This document shows positions 17,676-25,767 of a DNA stretch of 64,000 bases, one piece after another (positions within the stretch are counted from its first letter, which is position 1; every line of letters begins with the position of its first letter). The notes beneath the pieces are model-generated. The model ran no database searches. It was not told the DNA's origin and saw only the letters and a program-made list of their open reading frames with translations. Source of the stretch: Lachnospiraceae bacterium (lineage in GTDB: Bacteria; Bacillota; Clostridia; Lachnospirales; Lachnospiraceae); contig JAFXCD010000020.1 in assembly GCA_017521605.1 (NCBI GenBank), forward strand, positions 20,160-84,159, in the 5' to 3' direction. The position numbers were made by a program, and so were the translations under genes.

Positions 17676-18986
17676 CTATTCTCTTGCCTCAAAAATCCTT
17701 CTTGCTATCATTTCGCAGGTTTTATAAATATCACTTGGTTTTTCACCCACAAAATATTCACCATTTTTATATAATATCTTACCATTAATTATGGTCATTT
17801 TTATATTAGATTTACTTCCACTATACACAATGTTCTTATCCATATTATGAATAGGCTGCATATTGGGTTGCTGTAAATCAATCATGATAATATCTGCCAG
17901 CTTGCCTTTAGCAAGCACATCAGCCTTAGAAAGTCCCATAGCTTTAGCACCGTTTACAGTAGCCATTCTGAGGATTTCCATAGCATCCACACTGGCTGCA
18001 TCCATTTCACGTAAATTACTCAATCCTGCCACAAGGAACATTTCCCTGAACATATCCAGACAATTATTGCTTGCTGCTCCATCGGTTCCCAATGCCACCG
18101 GTATTTTCTTATCCAGAAAATCCTTGATAGGTGCCACACCGCTGGCCAGCTTGGCATTGGATCCGGGATTGGTAATCACATGCAGGCGTCTTCTACGGAA
18201 TACATCCATATCTTCATTGGTAAAATGTACACAATGATATGCCCCACCGCCAAAATCAAACATTCCTAAGGAATCCATAAAAACTGCCGGAGTCATACCA
18301 TATTTATTCACACAATCCCTAACTTCCTTGGATGTTTCTGACATATGCATATATACCGGTGCACGATACTTATGAGCCAATCCTGACAGCTTTATCAATA
18401 GCTCTCTGCTACAGGTATACTCCGCATGACACCCTAATTTATAACTGATAAGAGACTTCTTTTGGTTCCACTTAACAAATTCCTCTTCTGTCTGTTCTAT
18501 AGAAGAAGTAAAATCATTCAAACCACTAACCAATACACAGCGCATCCCCATCTCCTGACAGGCCATTGCTGTTGCTTCGGGCACCAGATACATATCAAAT
18601 ATGGAGGTAATACCAGAGCTTAAATACTCCAATATGGCAAGCTTTACAAATTGATAAATATCTTCCGGTGTTAATTTAGCCTCAGCCGGAAAAATCTTCT
18701 CATTAAGCCATTTATCCAATGGCATATCATCCGCAAGAGAACGCATTAAGGTCATAGCCGAATGCGTATGCGCATTCTTAAACCCCGGCATCAGAAGATT
18801 TCCCTCACAATCAATCTCCTTATCCCAATGAAGCTCTGGCAATCCCTCTCCCTTCATTTCATGAGCCAATTCCTCTTCATCAGGCACATATACTATTTTT
18901 TCATCTTTAATCCATACCTCACCTCTAAAAATATTCCTTCCTTTTTCCATTGTAAGAATATGGGCATTATACAATCTGATATTCAT
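17676..18986 (-). CDS. Amidohydrolase, MTA/SAH deaminase-like
   Basis: 436 aa. Zn-dependent amidohydrolase of the MtaD/SsnA/chlorohydrolase group. Visible metal and substrate residues: NAHTHSAM (HxH), GCHAEYTCS, MHMSET (His), HCVHFT (His) and ALGTDGAASNN (catalytic Asp). The sequence resembles 5-methylthioadenosine/S-adenosylhomocysteine deaminases, which deaminate the adenine base. Guanine deaminase or another purine deaminase is possible. Its position after punA and cdd (11 nt from cdd) supports purine or SAM by-product salvage. Confidence 0.82.
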   Translation of the reverse strand: MNIRLYNAHILTMEKGRNIFRGEVWIKDEKIVYVPDEEELAHEMKGEGLPELHWDKEIDCEGNLLMPGFKNAHTHSAMTLMRSLADDMPLDKWLNEKIFPAEAKLTPEDIYQFVKLAILEYLSSGITSIFDMYLVPEATAMACQEMGMRCVLVSGLNDFTSSIEQTEEEFVKWNQKKSLISYKLGCHAEYTCSRELLIKLSGLAHKYRAPVYMHMSETSKEVRDCVNKYGMTPAVFMDSLGMFDFGGGAYHCVHFTNEDMDVFRRRRLHVITNPGSNAKLASGVAPIKDFLDKKIPVALGTDGAASNNCLDMFREMFLVAGLSNLREMDAASVDAMEILRMATVNGAKAMGLSKADVLAKGKLADIIMIDLQQPNMQPIHNMDKNIVYSGSKSNIKMTIINGKILYKNGEYFVGEKPSDIYKTCEMIARRIFEARE

Positions 18987-18997
18987 GTTAAACCTTT

Positions 18998-19423
18998 CTA
19001 GTGGAGCCCTCCAAAGCCAAAGGGCAATAATTCCTGTAATGTATATTTCTTATAATCCTCAGTAGATTTTGCTACAATAATACAAAAATCCTTCGTGCAA
19101 AATTCCTGCATTACCTGTCTGCAGATACCACAAGGATAAGCATAATCCGAAAAAGTATTCTCGGCGGCTTCATCTGCAGGAGCGCCAACTATAGCAATAG
19201 CTTCAAAATCCTTTATACCTTCACTGACTGCCTTGAAAAAGGCGGTTCTTTCTGCACAGTTGGTAGCCCCGTAAGAAGCATTTTCTATATTACACCCTGT
19301 AAAGATACGACCATCCTTAGTAAGTAATGCCGCACCTACATGGTACCCGGAATAAGGAGCATAGGACAGTTTAGTCATTTCCATAGCCTTTTGAATCAAT
19401 TCTTTTTCCAATTGCTTATTCAT
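18998..19423 (-). CDS. cdd: Cytidine deaminase
   Basis: 141 aa from the ATG at 19423, preceded by GAGG 5 nt away; an ATG at 19438 overlapping the punA stop is the alternative. Deaminates cytidine and deoxycytidine to uridine forms. Motifs: SYAPYSGYHVGAAL, the Zn and catalytic segment NCAERTAFFKAVSEG, and PCGICRQVMQEF, whose two Cys complete the zinc site. Cytosolic tetramer in the family. Part of the punA-cdd-deaminase salvage operon. Confidence 0.93.
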   Translation of the reverse strand: MNKQLEKELIQKAMEMTKLSYAPYSGYHVGAALLTKDGRIFTGCNIENASYGATNCAERTAFFKAVSEGIKDFEAIAIVGAPADEAAENTFSDYAYPCGICRQVMQEFCTKDFCIIVAKSTEDYKKYTLQELLPFGFGGLH

Positions 19424-19437
19424 AATAACCTCACTCA

Positions 19438-20262
19438 TTAAACAAACTTTTTGACTGACTCAGTCACCAGTTTCTGGAAAGACGCTGCTGTTCTGTCCGC
19501 CGTTTCCTGTACCTCCTTGTGATCCAATGGAGCACTGCTCATACCGGCCGCCAGATTGGTTACACAGGAAATACCACAAATCTTAAAACCACAATGGTTG
19601 GCCGCAATTGCTTCCGGCACAGTACTCATACCTACCGCATCCGTACCAAAAACCCGTAATGCTCTGATATCCGCAGGGCTTTCATAAGATGGTCCTGTTA
19701 AATAGGTGTAAACACCCTCCTGCAGGCTGATTTTGTACTCCTTAGCCGTAGAACGGATAATCTCCTGCAAATCCTCATCATATACGTGGCTCATATCAGG
19801 GAATCGGGTTCCCAGTTCATCTACATTGGCTCCAAGCAAAGGATTAGGTGCAAATAACGCAATATGATCCCGAATCATCATTAAGTCCCCGGCCTTGAAG
19901 TTTAAATTCACACCGCCGGCCGCATTGGTTAAAAAGAGTATTTCTGCTCCTAAAAGCTTCATTAAGCGTATGGGCAATACAACATCCGAAATAGGATAGC
20001 CCTCATAATAATGCACTCTACCCTTCATACACACAACCGGTACATCACCAATATAACCAAAAATAAACTTTCCTGCATGTCCCGGTACGGTAGACACGGG
20101 AAATCCATCAATATCACTATAAGAAAGCTCTGCCTCCACCTTTATTTTTTCCGCATAATCTCCAAGTCCTGATCCCAATACAATGGCTACCTTGGGCACA
20201 AAGCTAATCTTTTCTCTCACACAGTTGTAACAATTCATCAGTTTTTTGTAAACAGTTTTCAT
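19438..20262 (-). CDS. punA: Purine-nucleoside phosphorylase
   Basis: 274 aa from the ATG at 20262 (AGGGTGG 8 nt upstream; a GTG 12 bases earlier is open). Phosphorolysis of (deoxy)inosine and guanosine. Trimeric PNP motifs: VLGSGLGDYAE, PGHAGKFIFG, the conserved TNAAGGVN, and GPSYESPADIRALR followed by DAVGMSTVPEAIAA. First gene of the salvage operon with cdd and the deaminase. Confidence 0.93.
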   Translation of the reverse strand: MKTVYKKLMNCYNCVREKISFVPKVAIVLGSGLGDYAEKIKVEAELSYSDIDGFPVSTVPGHAGKFIFGYIGDVPVVCMKGRVHYYEGYPISDVVLPIRLMKLLGAEILFLTNAAGGVNLNFKAGDLMMIRDHIALFAPNPLLGANVDELGTRFPDMSHVYDEDLQEIIRSTAKEYKISLQEGVYTYLTGPSYESPADIRALRVFGTDAVGMSTVPEAIAANHCGFKICGISCVTNLAAGMSSAPLDHKEVQETADRTAASFQKLVTESVKKFV

Positions 20263-20342
20263 ATATATTACCACCCTTTCCTAATCATACATTTATTATA
20301 CAAAACCAATTACTAAAATGCAATAAATCTCCTTCTGTCTCA

Positions 20343-21368
20343 TTATACCTCATTCATTGCAAAGCCTGTCCAATCATTTGATACAATCTCATCTCTGACT
20401 CTTTGAGAAATATAAATGATGGATTCAAATTTGTTGCATCTAAAAATATCGTACTTACTACATTCTTCTCTATCCAACACAATTTCATGAGGCAAAAAAG
20501 TGTACAAATCAAACTTTTCATAATATGTATATTTACTTTTCTCCATATCATAGGCTTCGATAAAATTTCTAATATGCATAAATACATAATCATCATTTAT
20601 GGTGCCTGTTTCCTTATCTATCAGTTTTATTGGATAATATTTTATTCCACTTACGCCGATTTCAACCAATCTATTCATAACTCTTTTATGTATAACAGGC
20701 CAGTCATCCACATTATACAAATAATCCAATCCATAATCAGCTTTGTTTGAATCAAAATAAAATATTACTTCTGGCCATTCGATAAAATCCACATCTACCA
20801 ATGGGCAAGTGTGAAATCTCGTCTTTCTAAATCCTTCACATTCTATTTCATCAATATTGGTTTCATATACAGTAATTACATTTTCCTTTTTACGTATAAT
20901 TCTTTCATATAGTTTCGCATCAAAACTTAATTTATAGAATTTCTTGGGTCGCGTGTGTTGTGATTGTAGCTGTTGACTTGTTCTCAAAACACCTATTTCG
21001 TCTGATTTATATAAAACTGTAATATTACCATCTACAAATCCAACTGCCACAGCCTTATACCATTTTAACCGTTCTGCCAGCTTCCCGTTTTCAAGATACT
21101 GTCTAATATAGCCTGTAAAAATCTCTTCTACTTCTTCCCAACTCCCCTTATATCTGATAGTAAAAGGATCATCTCTGGTAGTAAACACTTCATCACAAGC
21201 CCAATCCTCATCCTCTTCGTCAAAACTTCCGGCACCAACCAACTCAATCGACCATACATTTCCCACATCCTCATATAGATTAAAGTTAATGGCTTCCACT
21301 TTTTCCGGCAAATCCACACTTAATATTGTATTCAACCAATTTTGAAAACTATTATATCTGCTATCCAT
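20343..21368 (-). CDS. Immunity-like protein, C-terminal Imm11/DUF1629-like domain
   Basis: 341 aa from the ATG at 21368, with GAGGGGG just upstream. Two parts are visible. An acidic N-terminal domain (about 1-130) has WSIELVGAGSFDEEDEDWACDEVF and YKAVAVGFVDGNITVLY. A C-terminal domain (about 165-341) reads VIHKRVMNRLVEIGVSG...YPIKL, then a Y..MHIRN..EAYD block, ending SQRVRDEIVSNDWTGF. The second pattern resembles Imm11 (DUF1629) immunity proteins of polymorphic toxin systems. No toxin gene is adjacent. It is the last gene of a - strand array of similar orphans. The family match is by eye. Confidence 0.55.
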   Translation of the reverse strand: MDSRYNSFQNWLNTILSVDLPEKVEAINFNLYEDVGNVWSIELVGAGSFDEEDEDWACDEVFTTRDDPFTIRYKGSWEEVEEIFTGYIRQYLENGKLAERLKWYKAVAVGFVDGNITVLYKSDEIGVLRTSQQLQSQHTRPKKFYKLSFDAKLYERIIRKKENVITVYETNIDEIECEGFRKTRFHTCPLVDVDFIEWPEVIFYFDSNKADYGLDYLYNVDDWPVIHKRVMNRLVEIGVSGIKYYPIKLIDKETGTINDDYVFMHIRNFIEAYDMEKSKYTYYEKFDLYTFLPHEIVLDREECSKYDIFRCNKFESIIYISQRVRDEIVSNDWTGFAMNEV

Positions 21369-21428
21369 TTTGCCCCCTCTTATGATTTTAAACATCATAA
21401 TGATACGGATTCCAACATTATCTGATTC

Positions 21429-22553
21429 CTATCTGTGCTCCACCAGCTTCAAATACTTATTCCCATCAATCTCAAATATTTGCTTCCTGTCATCATACTC
21501 ATAAGCCAGCTGGAAGTACTTTTTCGCCTCATTTACATTGCCCAGCTCGCAGTAGCACTTACCCAACATATAAAGCACGAAAGGATTCTCATCTCCCTCC
21601 ACAGCCTGAAACGCAGCCTGAAAATAAGAAAGTGCTGTCTCAAAATCATTCTCTGTTGCATAAGTATCACCAATAGCCGTATATAACCAAGTAGCATTAT
21701 AATCTGCAGACTTAGGCTCCGGCACCAGTTCCAACGCCTCCAGATACTTTTCTCTTGCCTTCTGTATTTCATCATCCTCCAAAAGCTCATTGCCTTCTTC
21801 AATTAGTTCAATGATTTCAGCCTCTGCATCATCCTCACTGGAATCATCCAGCCAAAGTGCAGGATTCATGAACACCATAACCAGCTCACAAATCTCTCCA
21901 TCAGCATCCAGTCCCCAGTAGTCACAATAGAAGCCATCTCCAATACCGGACGCAAACATAGGTATCTGCGAACCATCCAGTGGATTTGTCCACAGCAACA
22001 AGTCTCCACCTTCACGCTGCACATCAGGATTATCCTCATAGCTCTTTGCGAAAAGCTCCGCAAAATAATCATCATAGATATTTCCATCCTCATGCTCACC
22101 ATACCAGCCCGCCAGGAATTTCCAATAACTCTGCGCCGCCTGCACATCACAGAAGCAAGCCATGCCACACTCTACCGGAATCCCTGAAAGTCCTGCTTCC
22201 TTACCATCCTTTTCACACTTTGCCAACTCATAGCTTACAGCCTGTGTGTTACGTATCTTTAAGCGTGCACCTACGATTCGAAGCCCTGCAATACTTTCCT
22301 CCATAACAGCCACCTGTACAGAATAAGTACCGGGCGCAATTGCTTTAAATTTAGGCATCACATCCTCAGGATTCTGCAAATAGCACAGCGGGTCTGCAGT
22401 AATAATCTTGCCTGATTTAAAGTCACACTCACCCATTACAAACTGGGTCAAATCTCCATCCTCATCAAAAATATCCTGCACGAAATCCACGTCCAGCTCC
22501 GCCTCGCTAATGAACTTTATATTTGCCCGAAAGGCCTCCTGTATATCCAACAT
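21429..22553 (-). CDS. DUF4241 protein with C-terminal TPR repeats
   Basis: 374 aa from the ATG at 22553 (AGAGGAG 9 nt upstream). A frame upstream to a GTG at 22679 is open but has no ribosome site and overlaps the previous gene. Residues about 15-245 match the DUF4241 pattern (GKIITADPLCYL, PGTYSVQVAV, CGMACFCDVQAAQSYW, FASGIGDGFYCDYWG). An acidic linker and two to three TPR-like helical repeats follow (DEIQKAREKYLEALELVPE, TALSYFQAAFQAVEGDE, NVNEAKKYFQLAYEYD). DUF4241 often occurs among toxin-immunity genes. Role inferred, not shown. Confidence 0.65.
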   Translation of the reverse strand: MLDIQEAFRANIKFISEAELDVDFVQDIFDEDGDLTQFVMGECDFKSGKIITADPLCYLQNPEDVMPKFKAIAPGTYSVQVAVMEESIAGLRIVGARLKIRNTQAVSYELAKCEKDGKEAGLSGIPVECGMACFCDVQAAQSYWKFLAGWYGEHEDGNIYDDYFAELFAKSYEDNPDVQREGGDLLLWTNPLDGSQIPMFASGIGDGFYCDYWGLDADGEICELVMVFMNPALWLDDSSEDDAEAEIIELIEEGNELLEDDEIQKAREKYLEALELVPEPKSADYNATWLYTAIGDTYATENDFETALSYFQAAFQAVEGDENPFVLYMLGKCYCELGNVNEAKKYFQLAYEYDDRKQIFEIDGNKYLKLVEHR

Positions 22554-22641
22554 ATGTAAATTCTCCTCTCTTAAATTCTCTACTTCGTAACATTGTGTCC
22601 TTGTTTCAAAGTTCCTTTTACCATTAATATTTAGTTCTTCC

Positions 22642-24111
22642 TCAACATTTTTGATAGTATTCAATCTGCCCCTTATCACTTAACACCAGCAGACCATCCT
22701 CGTAGAAGCCTATCCACTTGGGACCGGCTGCTCCTTTTTTCTTCTTTGCCACCTCTTCACCGGTAAATCTATCCAAACCGTAAATATAGCCCTTTTCTGT
22801 AGCAAACCACAGTATATCACCTTCAATAGTCGCAGCTGTAGATACCTTAGAATCTGCCAGCAATCGGAACCTGTCCACCAGTTGATTATCCTCGGTTATC
22901 TCCAAACAATACATCTCTCCTGCATCATTACCTATGTAAACCAGATTGTCTATCATAGTAAATTCATTATAGATAGGCTCATCTGTAGTAAACGAAGATA
23001 CCACCTCTCCGGATTTCTTATCCAACAACAATATCTTACCAAAGGATCCCACAAATGCCACCAGTAAAAAGTCTTTGCCATAAGTGGTCATAGCTCTGGG
23101 ATACAGCTTCTTCCCATAGCTCCACACAAGCTCTTCAGTGCTCATATTCTTACAATAAACCGCACCGTCACTATAGCCATGATACAAAAGCTCCCCTTCT
23201 ACAATTAGCGGACTGCCACCACGCTTCAATTCATCACTTGCCTCCCGGACGATACTTCCATTTTTCTTGTCCAAGCAATAAACCCTGTCATTACACATGT
23301 AAATATGCTTCTCATCAACAGTGATATCCCAGCCAGCATTTCCCTTTCCTACCTTCGTTTCCCAGATAAGCTTTCCGGTCTGTTCCTCCAAACAATATAC
23401 CTTTCCGGACATGGATGTAAAATATCTCCTGCCATTCTCACAAACTCCAATACTTCTTATCACATGTCTCTCAGTGAACAGCACCTCCGGAGTTTTCCCC
23501 TTCAAGTCAAATCGAATCAGCTGACTCTCAAAAAATCCCTCTTTATTATACTCCAAAAAGTAAGTCAGCATATCCTCCTTAATTTCTCCGGTAACAGACA
23601 TCAATGTACCACGCAGTCCTTCATGCTTGTAATTCCACAGTTTCTTCAGGTTTATCAGCTTCCCTGTTTTTTTTGCTGCAGGCATCGCCTTAGGTTCCAG
23701 CTCCCGCCGAACCTCCTCAATCCACTTATCCACCATATGTGAAGGAAGAAGTCCACTTCCCATAGGCTTATCTATATAAATAGCCTCCTTTGTATCTTCC
23801 AACACATCATATATGATTTTCACAGCCTCCGGACGATTTTCTCCATACTCCTTACACAGCTCCTTCAGCTGACTGATTTCCTCAAAGGCTATGTCAAAAA
23901 AATCTGTATCCCCAATCCCTAAATGACCTCTGCCTCTCACTTTCCCTGCACAAATCGTGAAAAATTCAAAGGATGTCTCCACACGCTCCGAGCAGCAATA
24001 TATGTAAAGCTTGTCCACTGCACTCATCTTCTCGCCTATCACCTGCTTACACAAATCTATCAGCCTCTCCTCGAAGTCTGCTCTTTTTTCTACAAATTCC
24101 CTGTTTGTCAT
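22642..24111 (-). CDS. DUF600-like N-terminal domain fused to a PQQ-type beta-propeller
   Basis: 489 aa. The N-terminal ~120 residues (DKLYIYCCSERVETSFEFFTICAGK...) resemble the YezG/DUF600 immunity family. From about residue 165 the protein is a repeated beta-propeller, with blades marked by GKVYCLEEQTGKLIWE, DRVYCLDKKNGSIVRE, GAVYCKNMSTEELVW, GKILLLDKKSGEVVSS, GEMYCLEITEDN and GYIYGLDRFTGEEV. There is no signal peptide, so it is cytosolic. I infer an immunity or scaffold protein rather than a PQQ enzyme. The ribosome site is GGGAGTAAGAG. Confidence 0.65.
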   Translation of the reverse strand: MTNREFVEKRADFEERLIDLCKQVIGEKMSAVDKLYIYCCSERVETSFEFFTICAGKVRGRGHLGIGDTDFFDIAFEEISQLKELCKEYGENRPEAVKIIYDVLEDTKEAIYIDKPMGSGLLPSHMVDKWIEEVRRELEPKAMPAAKKTGKLINLKKLWNYKHEGLRGTLMSVTGEIKEDMLTYFLEYNKEGFFESQLIRFDLKGKTPEVLFTERHVIRSIGVCENGRRYFTSMSGKVYCLEEQTGKLIWETKVGKGNAGWDITVDEKHIYMCNDRVYCLDKKNGSIVREASDELKRGGSPLIVEGELLYHGYSDGAVYCKNMSTEELVWSYGKKLYPRAMTTYGKDFLLVAFVGSFGKILLLDKKSGEVVSSFTTDEPIYNEFTMIDNLVYIGNDAGEMYCLEITEDNQLVDRFRLLADSKVSTAATIEGDILWFATEKGYIYGLDRFTGEEVAKKKKGAAGPKWIGFYEDGLLVLSDKGQIEYYQKC

Positions 24112-24205
24112 TTTACTCTTACTCCCATCTATTGTAACTTTTTAATCATTTTTCTTATTCAAAACCATTCATTATCCACCAATCCGCAAACTAATGTATA
24201 TTTTG

Positions 24206-24589
24206 CTAAGTACTTTCCCGGCTCACCATAAGTATTTCTATCATTGAGTCAATATCCAGCAGACTTAAATAACATGGTAACATAGGAACATCGATTGGTT
24301 GATACTTTTCATAAAATTCTATCACCTTATAACCATCACTACTTACTACTTCCTTTCTCATATCCTTTTCCACCAGCATCTCCACACCGCTTGCACCATA
24401 ATAAATCATCAATGCAGTAGCAAGCTTACAATGCTTATTCTTTAAAGCAATACTAGGAATTTCAAATCTATCATCCCAATTATAATTACACATGTAAGCA
24501 TACAAAGTCTCTTCATTATCAATTGACATAACCTGTTTCTCGACCTATTCACATTCATATTTTAAATATGTTATCAACTCCTTGTTCAT
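24206..24589 (-). pseudogene. DUF4274 immunity-like gene interrupted by an in-frame TAG
   Basis: A frame starts at the ATG at 24589 behind a good ribosome site (GAGAGGATAAA), reads 14 codons (MNKELITYLKYECE), hits TAG at 24545-24547, and continues in the same frame to 24206. The remainder carries the DUF4274 core (LYAYMCNYNWDDRFEIPSIAL, NKHCKLATALMIYYGASGVE). The internal ATG at 24529 has almost no ribosome site. This looks like a nonsense mutation in a short immunity-like gene, leaving at best a 107-aa restart product. A sequencing error or readthrough cannot be excluded. Confidence 0.7.
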
Positions 24590-24622
24590 TTTATCCTCTC
24601 AAAATTGTTCTGATTTTTTATA

Positions 24623-25039
24623 CTATTTAGAATGAAATTTTCTAAAAACATCCTCTTCAATAAAACGATATAGTATAAACTCGTCAAACAACCATTGCTC
24701 TAATACTTCAATGATTTCTTGTTTACTCCGTGATGAAAACTCCAACAAGGGGGATTGCCAATTATCGTTTAGCAAAGCCACCAAACGAAAATTCCCTGTA
24801 GGCTCACTGTCCGGATACCAGCCTAAGTCAATGGCAAGTGTTTGTTCCTCTATTTGCTTGTTACGTTTCCTTTTCTGCTTTGTATGCATATATAGGATAT
24901 CTTCTGTAAATGCCCCCAACCATCGTTCGTCATCCACATCCAGCTCCTCTGGCTCAATATTTTCCAGCTTATTAATTACTATAGTCCACCCTGGTGGAAT
25001 CCTTAATGGTTGTAAATCTTCCCAACTTTTCTTACTCAT
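24623..25039 (-). CDS. Hypothetical protein, immunity-like context
   Basis: 138 aa. I do not recognise a named family. The opening WEDLQPLRIPPGWTIVINK is a compact beta-type start. The middle is basic (KQKRKRNKQ), then comes DLGWYPDSEPTGNFRLVALLN, and the acidic helical end is EVLEQWLFDEFILYRFIEED. GGGGAGG lies 7 nt upstream of the ATG. It sits 2 nt after a broken gene and before the DUF4274 pseudogene, so it belongs to the same orphan array. Confidence 0.6.
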   Translation of the reverse strand: MSKKSWEDLQPLRIPPGWTIVINKLENIEPEELDVDDERWLGAFTEDILYMHTKQKRKRNKQIEEQTLAIDLGWYPDSEPTGNFRLVALLNDNWQSPLLEFSSRSKQEIIEVLEQWLFDEFILYRFIEEDVFRKFHSK

Positions 25040-25041
25040 TT

Positions 25042-25521
25042 CTATGCCTCCCCAAATCCAAATTGCTTCAATACCGCTTTCAAAGCCTCCTTATGCTTAG
25101 GATTACGAATATCACAACGCATATAGTACAAATCCCTATTCCAATATGGTGAGTTATCACCGGCTTCTATACAATCCTTTAGGATATTTGCATCTATATG
25201 AATCTGCCACCCCATACCATTATTCCGAAAGTCTCCCGGAATAAGCTTATTATTTTCCAGTGGCAATTCCCTATAAATATCACCTCATTGAAACATAATT
25301 TTATTTCTATCAATGTAGGAAATACTTTGTCCATACATAATAGGATAGTCTGGTATATTAGGCAGCGGACCTTGTCCAATAATCTGATACTCTCCATAAT
25401 ATAATGCATTATCCATCAGATATTGGGAGGGGATTGTAGGTAAATCCGCCAACTCGTTAGGCATTAGATTCCCATCCTCGGTTAAAACATGAAAAACCTC
25501 TATAATAACAGGTCTTCCCAT
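25042..25521 (-). pseudogene. Immunity-like gene interrupted by an in-frame TGA
   Basis: Two frames, 25285-25521 (78 aa) and 25042-25284, lie in the same reading frame and are separated only by TGA at 25285-25287. Joined, they give a protein of about 159 residues: MGRPVIIEVFHVLTEDGNL..., LYYGEYQIIGQGPL, RNKIMFQ-stop-GDIYRELPLEN, GMGWQIHIDANILKDC, and a basic C-terminus. A Trp codon (TGG) at the stop would restore a natural-looking ...FQWGDIY... segment. The second half has only a TTG and no ribosome site of its own. I read it as a nonsense-inactivated gene. The 246 bases upstream hold no gene. Confidence 0.65.
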
Positions 25522-25650
25522 TAAAATATTCCAATCCTTAATCCCCTTTTATCCTAGAAGCTTCTACTTCCAAACCATTTTACCAATGCACTTAACTAAA
25601 GTATAACACAACTCCCTGTCATTTTCATCACCCTTTCATTAAAAACAGAA

Positions 25651-25681
25651 AAAAGAAGCCTGCATTTGCAGAACTTCTTTT
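25651..25681 (-). terminator. Terminator in the 25522-25767 gap, after spoIVA
   Basis: On the - strand, AAAGAAG and CTGC pair with GCAG and CTTCTTT around AAAT (one bulge each side), followed by T's. It lies about 85 bases beyond the spoIVA stop. The rest of this 246-base gap shows no frame or other structure. Confidence 0.65.
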
Positions 25682-25767
25682 CTTTATTAATAGTTTCTTT
25701 CCTGACTTTCACCCTTCCGATCTAATTAACGATTCAGAGGCATTATGCGCAAAACTGCTGCTTCGTT

